Positions 1-7,510 of a stretch of 15,874 bases of DNA are shown one piece after another; position 1 is the stretch's first letter; every line of letters begins with the position of its first letter. Made by a program: the position numbers and the translations under genes. The stretch is from H111-94 sp034436045 (GTDB lineage Bacteria; Chloroflexota; Ktedonobacteria; Ktedonobacterales; Ktedonobacteraceae). The notes beneath the pieces were generated by a model, which saw only the letters and a program-made list of their open reading frames with translations, was not told the DNA's origin and ran no database searches. Location of the stretch: NCBI GenBank assembly GCA_034436045.1, contig DAOTVZ010000086.1:1-15874 (forward strand), written 5' to 3'.

Positions 1-923
1 TCCATCTCCTGAAAGCGTACTACGCGCGGCGTGCTGAAGATGCGGTGACTGTAATTCACCACGTCAACCGTAGCGATGGAACTGGCAGAGATGCGACAGA
101 CGGTCTTGCACAGTGAAGGTCTGAGGCGGCATAGCTCCGAGAGCAGCCAGTAAACATCATTCTCCAGCACGACCCGGTTGAACTCGTTCCACAGATTATT
201 CTTGCTGACTGCGGCATTGGTTTCGTTGATGAATTTGGCCTGCACTCCATCTGTATAAGGGAACCAGAAGAACTCAAAGTGGCTATTGGTTTGTTGATAC
301 TCTTCCAGGTGTTCCAGGCACTCGCTCAAGCTTTTGCGTTGTCCGCGATAATGCAATTTTTTTGCAGGTACGACGCGCAATTTGACTTTTGCGATCACAC
401 CGAGCATGCCGAGCGAAACCTGTGCCGCTTTGAAAATATCGGGATGTTGTGTTGGGGAACATTCCAGCAGTTCGCCATTGGCTGTCACCAGTGTGAGTCC
501 TTCAACCTGGGTTGCCAGCGTGCCAAAGCGAATACCCGTACCATGTGTGCCGGTGCTGATTGCGCCTGCGATACTCTGCACATCGATGTCGCCCAGATTC
601 TCTTGCGCCAGGCGATGGACAAACAGCTCTTCACCGAGTCGCTTCAGGCGTGTGCCGCCCAGCACAACGGCATAGCCAGCGTCTGCATCCAGTGTCTCGA
701 TACCTTGCAAATGATCCAGTGAGAGCAAGATATCGTCGGTCTGCGCGATGGGGGTAAACGAGTGACCGGCTCCAACCACGCGCACCTGTCTTCGCTCGCG
801 CCCAAAACTCCCGATCAGGCGCGCCAGTTCCTCAACGCTTTGGGGCTTGAGAATCTGACGTGGATGGCTCTGTACTGAGCCTGACCAGTTGCTCCACTGT
901 GTTGTCTGAGTTGCTGTACTCAT
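1..923 (-). CDS. FAD-linked sugar-lactone oxidase (D-arabinono-1,4-lactone oxidase family), 3' end beyond window
   Basis: The reading frame starts at the ATG at 921-923 and stays open to the left edge, giving 307 codons of a protein whose family is usually about 430 residues. The C-terminal substrate domain is therefore cut by the window. Family members oxidise aldonolactones or related sugar alcohols with FAD and O2. The N-terminal FAD-binding domain is clear: GAGHSFTP at residues 51-58, where His54 matches the histidine that carries covalent FAD in this family; NLGDIDVQSIAGAISTGTHG at 109-128, the characteristic family block; and a SLGMLGVI block near 170-177. An AGGAAGG Shine-Dalgarno lies just upstream of the ATG. 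The gene begins 35 bases after the PLP-enzyme stop, so the two are probably cotranscribed. The substrate cannot be told; alditol oxidase or gulonolactone oxidase activity is possible. Confidence 0.9.
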   Translation of the reverse strand, partial: MSTATQTTQWSNWSGSVQSHPRQILKPQSVEELARLIGSFGRERRQVRVVGAGHSFTPIAQTDDILLSLDHLQGIETLDADAGYAVVLGGTRLKRLGEELFVHRLAQENLGDIDVQSIAGAISTGTHGTGIRFGTLATQVEGLTLVTANGELLECSPTQHPDIFKAAQVSLGMLGVIAKVKLRVVPAKKLHYRGQRKSLSECLEHLEEYQQTNSHFEFFWFPYTDGVQAKFINETNAAVSKNNLWNEFNRVVLENDVYWLLSELCRLRPSLCKTVCRISASSIATVDVVNYSHRIFSTPRVVRFQEM

Positions 924-958
924 TGACCTTCCTTCCCTTCGGTTCTCTTGATATCAGA

Positions 959-2239
959 CTAAATAAAGCATTGCCCGTCGCCGCGATAGGTTGTGACTTC
1001 GCTCTCGATGTGACCGTTGCGCACCAGTAGCAGGTGCGTAAAACGTTCGCAGAGTTCACCGGCCTTGCTGTGACGCATAAAGATAGGATCGCCGAGGTGG
1101 AGCGCGATAGGGCCGCGATAGTGAATGGGCGTCTGCACCTCACCTGCGCCTTCAAGAGTTTCCAATTTAGCTCCCTGGGGAAGATAAGGTTGTGGCAATT
1201 TTTCCGGGCCAGCCGAGCCGGAGGCCACATAGCCACCGCCGAGACAGGTATAAATGGAGGGCTGAGGGTGACGCACGATCTCGATGGCGAAGCCCGCTGC
1301 TGGTTGATAGCGAAAATCTTTGTAGTAGTCAAAGAGAACTGGCGAATAGAAGCCGGAACCGACTGTGACCTCGGTGATGCCTGCTTCCTCTCGTGTAGTC
1401 AGGAGACTGCCTGTACCGCCGCCGTTGACGAAGCGGAGCGGCATATCATATGACTCGATCAATGCCAGGAGCGCGGCACGGCGCTGAGCAATTTCAGGAA
1501 TAGAACGCTGCTTGAGCCGACGTATCAGCGTATTTTTGAGCATCTGCCCTGGCATATTATCGCCCACGCCGGCTATCTGTGCCTCATAGCCCATGATACC
1601 GTCCAGTTGTACGTAGGACGACCGTTTAATGTGTCTGAGAATGGGCGCGGCCTGTTCGGCACTATGAATGGGCGAACGCCAGACGCCGAAGTGTAGACCA
1701 GGAAAATCTACCGACATATCTATATCCAGGCATACCGGCAGTCGTACTCCATAGCGTTGCGCAACACGTTCAATCTGCTCCACATGGTCGATGCTATCGA
1801 TCATTAAAGTGATTGATGCGCCCTGAACGGTTGCCTGCGCGACGGCGGCAATATCCTCACTGTGATAAATCGGGTAGCCGATGAGGAGATCAGACAGGCC
1901 GAGCGAGGCGAGATAGACGGCCTCGTGGGCAGAGTAGCACATGAGGCCCTGAAAACAAGAATTGGCGGCCAGAATGTAGCGAATGGCCCAGGTGCAGCGG
2001 AGCGATTTTGAGGCCAGGCGAATGCGCTTCCCGCCCGACCGTGCGACAATCTGCTGAATATTCTGGTCGAGCAGGTCGAGATCAAGGTAAGCGAAAGGCA
2101 TACGGTGACCGGCGAAAACTTCCTTATAGTAGGCATAATCATGGGGGGTAACTGCGCTGCGGGGTGTCTGAAAAGCTTGTGCAGTCTGAACAGATTGAGA
2201 TCGCGCTGGCGATTGGCCTGCTAACTGCTGTTCCTTCAT
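959..2239 (-). CDS. Fold-type III PLP enzyme, D-threonine aldolase / amino-acid deaminase-like (alanine racemase N-terminal domain)
   Basis: This 426-residue protein has an alanine-racemase-type PLP barrel followed by a beta domain. The likely Schiff-base lysine is Lys78 in RLASKSLRC. The PLP phosphate loop is GGGTGS at 273-278, preceded by RFVN. Near the C-terminus His390 and Cys397 (HSKAGELCER) sit where D-threonine aldolase and D-serine dehydratase relatives bind a metal ion. Such enzymes cleave or deaminate D-hydroxy amino acids; the substrate here is unknown. The ATG at 2237-2239 has GAGGAG eight bases upstream. It is followed after 35 bases by the FAD-linked lactone oxidase and preceded after 101 bases by the TetR gene, all co-directional. 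I recall similar pairings in actinomycete genomes, but this is memory only. A racemase activity is less likely because the protein has the extended form with the His/Cys site. Confidence 0.87.
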   Translation of the reverse strand: MKEQQLAGQSPARSQSVQTAQAFQTPRSAVTPHDYAYYKEVFAGHRMPFAYLDLDLLDQNIQQIVARSGGKRIRLASKSLRCTWAIRYILAANSCFQGLMCYSAHEAVYLASLGLSDLLIGYPIYHSEDIAAVAQATVQGASITLMIDSIDHVEQIERVAQRYGVRLPVCLDIDMSVDFPGLHFGVWRSPIHSAEQAAPILRHIKRSSYVQLDGIMGYEAQIAGVGDNMPGQMLKNTLIRRLKQRSIPEIAQRRAALLALIESYDMPLRFVNGGGTGSLLTTREEAGITEVTVGSGFYSPVLFDYYKDFRYQPAAGFAIEIVRHPQPSIYTCLGGGYVASGSAGPEKLPQPYLPQGAKLETLEGAGEVQTPIHYRGPIALHLGDPIFMRHSKAGELCERFTHLLLVRNGHIESEVTTYRGDGQCFI

Positions 2240-2305
2240 GCTCTTTTCTCCTCATTTGTATTTGTAAGCATCTATCAGACATTACAAAACCACGCTGGAA
2301 GGTGC

Positions 2306-2319
2306 GTGAGCGCGTTCAC
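2306..2319. repeat. Near-perfect 14-base palindrome in the tetR-PLP enzyme gap
   Basis: GTGA-G-CGCG-T-TCAC is symmetric except for one mismatched pair. It lies in the 101-base gap between the TetR stop and the PLP-enzyme start, about 66 bases upstream of the latter. It could be a regulator half-site or a small RNA hairpin. I found no convincing -10/-35 pair in the gap. A palindrome this short can arise by chance. Confidence 0.3.
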
Positions 2320-2340
2320 CACTCTGCCAGGTTATGGTTG

Positions 2341-2940
2341 CTACGAGATACCTATTAGTGCCAGCACGGCCTGAATGAGTGTATTGAGGTCGCGCCGCGC
2401 ACGCTCGCTATTGTGATCGCTCACGAACTGTAGGATCAGGCCATCGATGCCTGCGACGGTAAAACGGGCCAGCGTTGGCAACGGAGTAGCACTGATAACA
2501 CTGGCCTGCTCGAAGTAGTATTGGAAGAGGTTCTCGACAAGGGCGCAGTAACCGTCATACTGTTCTTTAGCCAACCAGGCTGAAGCAGGATTGCGCAGCG
2601 CGTAGAGCGTTAGCTCGTATTGCATAACCTGCAATTCAGGCGAAGACTCGACATGCGACCAGAAAGCAGTGAGGCTTTGTCTAATCAGTGCAGCCGGTTG
2701 CTCGCCCGGTTGAACCGCTTTCTGCACAATCTCTCCGGTATTCTGCATCATAGCCTGCAAGACGGCGAAGAGCAGATCATCCTTGCTGCCGAAGTAATAG
2801 CGCAGGGTAGCCTGATTGACACCGGCCTCGGTGGCGATTTTACGTGTCGTGGTTGCTGCAAGCCCATCACGCGCGAGCACGCGAATAGTGGCAGCCAGAA
2901 TATCAGCCCGGCGGTCGGTTGCAGTGGAAGATTTGGTCAT
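2341..2940 (-). CDS. TetR/AcrR-family transcriptional regulator
   Basis: This 199-residue protein has the standard TetR layout. An N-terminal DNA-binding domain has its helix-turn-helix at about residues 30-50 (TTTRKIATEAGVNQATLRYY, then FGSKDDL), followed by a mostly helical ligand and dimer domain. I start it at the ATG at 2938-2940, which has GAGGG seven bases upstream. An in-frame TTG at 2971-2973 would add 11 residues, but it falls inside the palindrome at the expected transcription start, leaving almost no leader. The gene lies upstream of and co-directional with the PLP enzyme and lactone oxidase. It probably represses itself and perhaps those genes through the palindrome at 2965-2986. 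The ligand is unknown. Confidence 0.93.
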   Translation of the reverse strand: MTKSSTATDRRADILAATIRVLARDGLAATTTRKIATEAGVNQATLRYYFGSKDDLLFAVLQAMMQNTGEIVQKAVQPGEQPAALIRQSLTAFWSHVESSPELQVMQYELTLYALRNPASAWLAKEQYDGYCALVENLFQYYFEQASVISATPLPTLARFTVAGIDGLILQFVSDHNSERARRDLNTLIQAVLALIGIS

Positions 2941-2964
2941 CGCAAATCCCTCATCGTGAAGAAG

Positions 2965-2986
2965 TTTATTCAACCGATTGAATAAA
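2965..2986. promoter_or_regulatory. Probable TetR operator, 9-4-9 palindrome
   Basis: Two perfect 9-base arms (TTTATTCAA at 2965-2973 and TTGAATAAA at 2978-2986) flank the spacer CCGA. The palindrome starts at the -10 box of the tetR promoter and covers the predicted start site, the classical position for an autorepressor. A second weaker symmetry, TCAACCG at 2970-2976 with CGGTTGA at 2992-2998, shares the left arm and spans the -10. Assignment to this TetR protein is inferred from position. Confidence 0.75.
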
Positions 2987-3014
2987 GTATACGGTTGAGC
3001 AATGGTCTTGTCAA
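2986..3014 (-). promoter_or_regulatory. Sigma70-type promoter of the tetR operon
   Basis: On the minus strand a perfect -35 TTGACA (3009-3014) is separated by exactly 17 bases from a -10 TATACT (2986-2991). The predicted start near 2979 lies inside the palindrome and gives a leader of about 39 bases before the tetR ATG. The promoter fits between the oxidase stop at 3026 and tetR, so tetR can be transcribed independently of the upstream oxidase. Confidence 0.8.
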
Positions 3015-3025
3015 GGTTCTGGTTT

Positions 3026-4201
3026 CTAGGCTACCGAGACCGGTTGTTTTTGTGGTTGGCGCGCGAAGCGGCCAAGCTGGAAACGTTCCATTGTGACCGG
3101 AGGACGTGTCTCGCAGAGCAGGCTACATATCATTTCTCCCAGGAGTGGGCCAAATTTGAAGCCGTGACCACTCAAACCGGCGGCGAAGGTAATACGTGAG
3201 TCGCCAGGTAGATAATCGATGATGAAATCTTCATCCTGGCTAACATCATACATGCAGGCATCGATATGTGCCAAACGAGCGGTCGTTAGCGCCGGTAGTA
3301 ACTGGCGTACCTGAGCGAGCATATAGGCAATGGCCCGTTTGTCGATCTCCGGCTCAGCATCGGGGCTGATGAGTGCGCCAAAGTGGTGCGAAGCGACTTT
3401 GAGCCAGCGTGGCCCCCAGCCCGCACAGGTGTGGTGAAGTGGGAAGCCGTATAGATCACCGGCCATGAAGGCGGGAAAGGCGGGCATGCCGAAGTGCTGC
3501 TCAGGCAAGTCGGCGAAATAGAGCAGGTATTGGCGTGTGATGCGCACGGGCAGATGAAGTTCACCCAGAAGATTGTGAATCCACGCGCCAGGTGCCAGTG
3601 CCACGCGATCAGCCATGATCTCATGCCCATTGCTACAATGCACGCGAATAGGTTTCTGTCTGTTATCATGGCTAAGTGCGGTAACAGTGGTTGTTTCTAA
3701 AATATTACCGTGCATTGCAAGGATCAGCTCGCGTAGCGTTTGTAAGCAGTGGGAGGCAAAGAGAATAGCGGCTTGCCTGTTATAAAGAAAGAGATCGTAG
3801 TTATGTAGGTGAAATTGGGGGAAAAGACGTTTACACGTATTGCGCGTTATGTTATGAATCGGTAGAGCTAAATCATGTAATAGATGGTAGCTGGCTTGCG
3901 TAAAGCCGTCGCTCTCATGGCCCAGCGTGAGCAGGGCAGTGGGTGTGTAGAGTGGGCGTGGAGAGTATTGCGCGAGTTGTTGCCAGCGTTGCAGGCTGAG
4001 CTGTACCATTCTGGAATAATGCAGATGGGGGCCGTATTCAAAACGTAAGAGGCGCGAAAGGCCGTGTGACGGGCTGTGCTGGTGGTCAACTGTTGCCCGT
4101 TCAAGGACGGTCACATTTCTGCATCCCTGTTTTAAAAGAGCGTAAGCTGTAGCAAGTCCTACGATACCGGCTCCTACGACGACGAATTCTGATCGTTGCA
4201 C
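3026..4201 (-). CDS. FAD-dependent amine/amino-acid oxidase, monomeric sarcosine oxidase type
   Basis: This 391-residue protein is full length for the monomeric sarcosine oxidase / N-methyltryptophan oxidase group of the DAO family, flavoenzymes that oxidise secondary amines with O2. Visible landmarks are the dinucleotide-binding GAGIVG at 10-15; HGLSRLLR at 46-53, matching the active-site His45/Arg49/Arg52 of the sarcosine enzyme; Lys268 in RWLKVA, matching its O2-activating lysine; Cys316 in DACMYD, matching its covalent-flavin cysteine; and GHGFKF at 345-350. It starts with GTG (4199-4201), with AGAAGG upstream at a somewhat long spacing. Its own promoter is at 4245-4273. The stop lies next to the tetR promoter, so read-through into tetR is possible. 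The substrate cannot be assigned, as these landmarks are shared by several oxidases. Confidence 0.9.
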   Translation of the reverse strand: MQRSEFVVVGAGIVGLATAYALLKQGCRNVTVLERATVDHQHSPSHGLSRLLRFEYGPHLHYSRMVQLSLQRWQQLAQYSPRPLYTPTALLTLGHESDGFTQASYHLLHDLALPIHNITRNTCKRLFPQFHLHNYDLFLYNRQAAILFASHCLQTLRELILAMHGNILETTTVTALSHDNRQKPIRVHCSNGHEIMADRVALAPGAWIHNLLGELHLPVRITRQYLLYFADLPEQHFGMPAFPAFMAGDLYGFPLHHTCAGWGPRWLKVASHHFGALISPDAEPEIDKRAIAYMLAQVRQLLPALTTARLAHIDACMYDVSQDEDFIIDYLPGDSRITFAAGLSGHGFKFGPLLGEMICSLLCETRPPVTMERFQLGRFARQPQKQPVSVA

Positions 4202-4244
4202 CGTACTGTTCGTCCCTTCTCTCTATCTATTTCCGACATATTGC

Positions 4245-4273
4245 AGTATAGCAGGGTATACACTGAAAGTCAA
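4245..4273 (-). promoter_or_regulatory. Extended -10 promoter of the flavoenzyme gene
   Basis: The minus strand reads TTGACT (4268-4273), 17 bases, then TATACT (4245-4250). TGC directly before the -10 makes an extended -10 element. The predicted start near 4238 gives a leader of about 37 bases to the GTG at 4201. Confidence 0.75.
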
Positions 4274-4474
4274 GAATCGGAATTGAAATCAATGGAAATT
4301 TTGACTATAGAATTGTGGAAAATTATGGAACAACATTGTAATAGAAGTGTAATATCTTTGTATAGTCATGCAATGTGCAAATGTATGGCCAGGCATGACA
4401 AAGACCTGGCGAAATGTATAGAAATGTTATCAGAAGCTGTTTGCGGTATCTGCGTAGAGGGAGGTGTCCGTACA

Positions 4475-4527
4475 TGATACCCACAAGGGATAGCACTACA
4501 TGTATGATATCCCTTATGGAGGTATCA
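4475..4527. repeat. Compound stem-loop in the divergent spacer
   Basis: Two nested perfect stems are present. The outer pairs TGATACC (4475-4481) with GGTATCA (4521-4527). The inner pairs AAGGGATA (4485-4492) with TATCCCTT (4508-4515). They are separated by an asymmetric internal loop (CAC / ATGGA) and capped by 15 bases containing TACATGTA. No gene ends here and no T-run follows, so a terminator is unlikely. It may be a regulatory leader for the downstream pair or a protein-binding site. Confidence 0.55.
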
Positions 4528-4673
4528 GGCAGTAAGTCGTACTTTGTACCGTAACCTATTGCTGATTTCTTCCTTAGAATGTACAATAGCCATCGACAGA
4601 GAGAGAACGATTGTTTCGCGTGGGGCGTCGGGAATAAAGTATCGCCTCTAAGTTTGAAGGAAAGGATAGAGAC

Positions 4674-5027
4674 GTGTACAGGTTCAAGGCTTTTGATAGC
4701 GCCATTTGCGGAGATAGTATATCTGCGCTGGAGGCTATCGTCAATGCCTGGATGGAGGAGGAGCGCCCACGTATTCGTCATGTCTGTCAGACGATGCGCG
4801 GAGAACACGTTTTATTAAGCTTTGTTTACGAAGATACGAAAGAATTAGAGCAGCGCGTGACGGCGCAGACGCAATATCGTCTCACTACACCACGTTTCTT
4901 TGAGGATGAGCTTGAGGATCGCCCCACCTCTCCGCGCATTCCGGCGACACCACCGCCGATGCATTCACAGTTGTCACAAGATAAACTGAGGTCTCAGAAG
5001 TTGGGGAAGGATGAGCTAAAGAGCTAA
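4674..5027 (+). CDS. Small protein with Cse60-like N-terminus, unknown function
   Basis: This 117-residue protein starts with GTG at 4674 after AAGGAAAGGA. Residues 1-60 follow an alternating strand-helix-strand pattern (YRFKAFDS, then LEAIVNAWMEEE, then a VLLSFVYED strand). This weakly resembles small proteins annotated Cse60 in spore formers; the similarity is from memory and should be treated as tentative. Residues 75-117 look disordered and are rich in Pro, Gln and Lys. The stop is 8 bases before the radical SAM start, so the two are almost certainly cotranscribed. An overlapping minus-strand frame has no domain signature and conflicts with this arrangement. A role as accessory or substrate of the radical SAM enzyme is conjecture. 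Confidence 0.68.
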   Translation: MYRFKAFDSAICGDSISALEAIVNAWMEEERPRIRHVCQTMRGEHVLLSFVYEDTKELEQRVTAQTQYRLTTPRFFEDELEDRPTSPRIPATPPPMHSQLSQDKLRSQKLGKDELKS

Positions 5028-5035
5028 AAATATCT

Positions 5036-6304
5036 ATGACGATACCATATCTAGTCTATTGCACGCCTGACGGTGAACTGCGTGAAGAGCGGCGTTTACA
5101 GGCAATGGCTTACCCAGATCATCCCTTAACGTTGGACGAACTGATTCCTTTGCCCGATGGTGTTACGCTATCCATGATGCCTGACCGCCAGGCTGTGGGC
5201 CTTAAACCCACCGGAGAGCGCCAGGTGCTTGCCCGCTCACGTGGTTGGGCGATGGCGGCACTGCTGCCCATTGGCTATACGCGCACGCATCTTCCGGCCT
5301 ATGAAAAAGTGCCGAACACGGAGCCGTTGCCTTTCTTTGGCTATAGCGCACTGGCCGGACATAACGGGCGGCTCTACGTTGCCGCGCTCAAAACCGATAA
5401 CCCGCGCAAGTGGCATCCGCGCGCTTTTAATCGGCGCGTGCTGGAGCGGCTGGTGCGAGAGAAGCGCGCCGCCATGCCGGAAAATCGCGTGGTGGCGCAA
5501 CATGCCCACTGCGCGTTGGACTACTCCTGTCCTACTGCCAGCAACCTGTTCTTTGGGCGCTGGGAGATGGCAATCGCCGTTTCGCCGGGCTGTAACGCAC
5601 GCTGCGTGGGCTGCATTTCTAAGCAGGAAGAGGAGAACCTGATCTCACCGCAAGATCGCCTGACCTTTATTCCGACGGTCGAGGAGATCGTCGAGGTCGC
5701 TGTGCCGCATCTTGAGCAGGCTGAAGAGGCCATTGTCAGCTTCGGCCAGGGTTGTGAAGGCGACCCGATTTTGCAAGCACACCGTATTGAATTAGCGATT
5801 CGTGCCATACGTCAACGCACCGATAGGGGCGTTATCAACATCAATACTAATGCCAGTAAGCCGCGCTGGTTGCAGAAGCTCTATGACGCCGGACTGGATA
5901 CTATTCGCGTCAGCACGATTTCGGGTCATCCAGAGACCTATGCCGCTTATTATCGCCCGCTTGGCTACACGTTTGATGATGTCAAAGAGTCGCTCAAACG
6001 CGCTCACGAGGCCGGAGTCTATAGCTCCATCAACCTGCTCTGCTTCCCCGGCCTGATCGACCGTGAGCGCGAGGTAGAGGCACTGCTGGCTTTTGCGCGC
6101 GAAACACAGCTCAAGCTGATTCAGTTGCGCAACCTCAACATCGATCCAGAAGTCTTGCTGCCGCGTATGCCCGCGCTGGATTCTATGGGCAAGGCGTTGG
6201 GTATGAAGGCACTGATTGAGATACTCAGACGTGAGTTGCCGCAAGTGGAGCTTGGCAATTTCTCACGTCCGGTAAAGCGTGTGCAGAAGCAAGCGGTCTT
6301 GTAA
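5036..6304 (+). CDS. Radical SAM enzyme, substrate unknown
   Basis: This 422-residue protein carries the radical SAM iron-sulfur motif C-NAR-C-VG-C at Cys186, Cys190 and Cys193. Further core elements are SFGQGCEGDP (235-244), which matches the SAM amino-group motif, ININTNAS at 267-274, and the strand INLLCFPGL at 332-340. About 180 residues precede the cluster, an extension I do not recognise, with two more cysteines at 159 and 165. No SPASM-type C-terminal cysteine cluster is present. The ATG at 5036 follows the upstream stop by 8 bases and has only a weak ribosome site, suggesting translational coupling. Convergent with the last glycosyltransferase gene, it leaves only 4 bases between stops. 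The reaction could be peptide, tRNA or small-molecule modification; nothing visible decides. Confidence 0.9.
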   Translation: MTIPYLVYCTPDGELREERRLQAMAYPDHPLTLDELIPLPDGVTLSMMPDRQAVGLKPTGERQVLARSRGWAMAALLPIGYTRTHLPAYEKVPNTEPLPFFGYSALAGHNGRLYVAALKTDNPRKWHPRAFNRRVLERLVREKRAAMPENRVVAQHAHCALDYSCPTASNLFFGRWEMAIAVSPGCNARCVGCISKQEEENLISPQDRLTFIPTVEEIVEVAVPHLEQAEEAIVSFGQGCEGDPILQAHRIELAIRAIRQRTDRGVININTNASKPRWLQKLYDAGLDTIRVSTISGHPETYAAYYRPLGYTFDDVKESLKRAHEAGVYSSINLLCFPGLIDREREVEALLAFARETQLKLIQLRNLNIDPEVLLPRMPALDSMGKALGMKALIEILRRELPQVELGNFSRPVKRVQKQAVL

Positions 6305-6308
6305 GGTT

Positions 6309-7481
6309 TTACCGTTTCTTCAGTCTGATGTTCTGTCTGCTTTGTAACATTTTGCGTGCTGCTGCCGCAACTTGCTGAACGCTCAGCCTGGTCAGGCAGT
6401 CGCGGGTGGCGCAACCTTCTGGTGTGCCGAGATCGTGACCACGATAGAAACAGGGCATACAGGGCAGGTCGAGATGGACGATGGTTGTTCGTGTAGCCTG
6501 CGTCGTATCCTCTGTACCGGTATATGGCCCCCATGCTTTGTAGTTGGTCAGGCCGAAGATAGCCACTACGGGCGTGCCGACGGCGCTTGCCACATGCATC
6601 AGGCCAGCATCGTTGCCGATAAAGAGATCGGCCTGTTCCAGCACGGCGGCGGCAACATGAATGTTGCCCTGCCCGGCCAGGCTGCGTGCGGGCATTGCTG
6701 ATTGCATGGTCTGCAAAATTTGCTGATGAAGCTCAACCTCTTCGGGGCCTCCGACCAGCAGCACTTGACCGCCAAATTCTTGATAGAGCAGGTCGGCCAG
6801 TTGCGCGAACCGCTCCGGTGGCCAGCGCCGTGCGGTGCTATAACCGCCGCTGCCTGGGTGCATGGCAATAATGGGATGGGGAACATCACTTGCTCCGGCT
6901 TCACCATAGAGAAGGGCACGCGCCTGTTGCCGTTCCTCTTCTGTAATGGGAAGAGAGAGCCGTTTGTCCTGTACCTGTGCTCCCACTGCTTCTGCTACAG
7001 CCATGGCGTACTCGGCCTCATGCATAGCCCCGAAGCCATCGTCACGTACCTTGACGTTGAGAAACCAGCCGTGCCCATTGTCCAGCCCCACACGCCAGCG
7101 CGCGCCCGTCGCACGCATCAGCATCTGGTATTTAATACGTCCGAAGGGTAGAGTAAGGTGATGCATGAGCAGTACGGCGTCGTAGTGACCCTCTTGTAGC
7201 GCTTGCCACAATGGTAGCAGGCGTGAAAGATTCTGGGGGTGCGTAATAATCTGTTTCGGATAATCGAACAGGTACTTGTCCAGCACGATGATGTGATCGA
7301 TGATCTCCCAGCCGTCGAGCAGCCCGGCAGAGGCAGGTGTGACCAGCAGATCGATGGTGGCAAGTGGATAGCTTTCACGTAAGGCACGCAGGGCTGGTGT
7401 TGCCAGCAAGAGATCGCCAATGCCGGCCAGCTTGATAACCAGGATGTGTGCTGTTGGACGAAGAACAATGGATTTTCGCAT
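6309..7481 (-). CDS. Glycosyltransferase family 9 protein (heptosyltransferase-like), fourth of four
   Basis: This 390-residue GT-B enzyme belongs to family 9, whose best-known members transfer heptose from ADP-heptose to LPS core. The N-terminal acceptor half opens with IKLAGIGDLLLATPALR; Asp23 corresponds to the proposed catalytic base. The nucleotide-sugar half has HPGSGG at 208-213, a RRWPPERFAQLADLL helix, and GNDAGLMH at 289-296 followed by GTPVVAIFG. A cysteine cluster follows (C341, C344, C357, C362). Unlike its three paralogs it has almost no N-terminal extension and no hydrophobic segment. The ATG at 7481 has AAGGAT upstream; the gap to the preceding gene is 29 bases. It is the last gene of the operon. 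Donor and acceptor are unknown, and sugars other than heptose are possible. Confidence 0.93.
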   Translation of the reverse strand: MRKSIVLRPTAHILVIKLAGIGDLLLATPALRALRESYPLATIDLLVTPASAGLLDGWEIIDHIIVLDKYLFDYPKQIITHPQNLSRLLPLWQALQEGHYDAVLLMHHLTLPFGRIKYQMLMRATGARWRVGLDNGHGWFLNVKVRDDGFGAMHEAEYAMAVAEAVGAQVQDKRLSLPITEEERQQARALLYGEAGASDVPHPIIAMHPGSGGYSTARRWPPERFAQLADLLYQEFGGQVLLVGGPEEVELHQQILQTMQSAMPARSLAGQGNIHVAAAVLEQADLFIGNDAGLMHVASAVGTPVVAIFGLTNYKAWGPYTGTEDTTQATRTTIVHLDLPCMPCFYRGHDLGTPEGCATRDCLTRLSVQQVAAAARKMLQSRQNIRLKKR

Positions 7482-7510
7482 GCTGTTAATCTATCCTTGT
7501 GTGAGCAGGT

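Larger units (their letters stand above)
4202..4673. other. 472-base divergent intergenic region
   Basis: This stretch separates the minus-strand flavoenzyme from the plus-strand radical SAM pair and is visibly richer in A and T than its neighbours. It holds the flavoenzyme promoter (4245-4273) and a compound stem-loop (4475-4527). For the plus-strand pair only a weak candidate promoter is seen: TACAAT at 4582-4587 with TTGCTG 17 bases upstream. Open frames through this stretch on either strand look like chance, with no recognisable domain. Confidence 0.6.

Noticed and set aside
832..1332. 166-residue minus-strand open frame
   Set aside because: It is an alternative frame inside the PLP enzyme and the start of the lactone oxidase, both of which show clear family motifs.
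4196..4477. 93-residue plus-strand open frame
   Set aside because: It overlaps the start and promoter of the flavoenzyme, has no good ribosome site, and has no domain signature.
4323..4808. 161-residue minus-strand open frame in the divergent spacer
   Set aside because: It overlaps the start of the plus-strand small gene, has no recognisable domain, and its Cys/His/Tyr/Leu-rich composition resembles translated non-coding AT-rich DNA.
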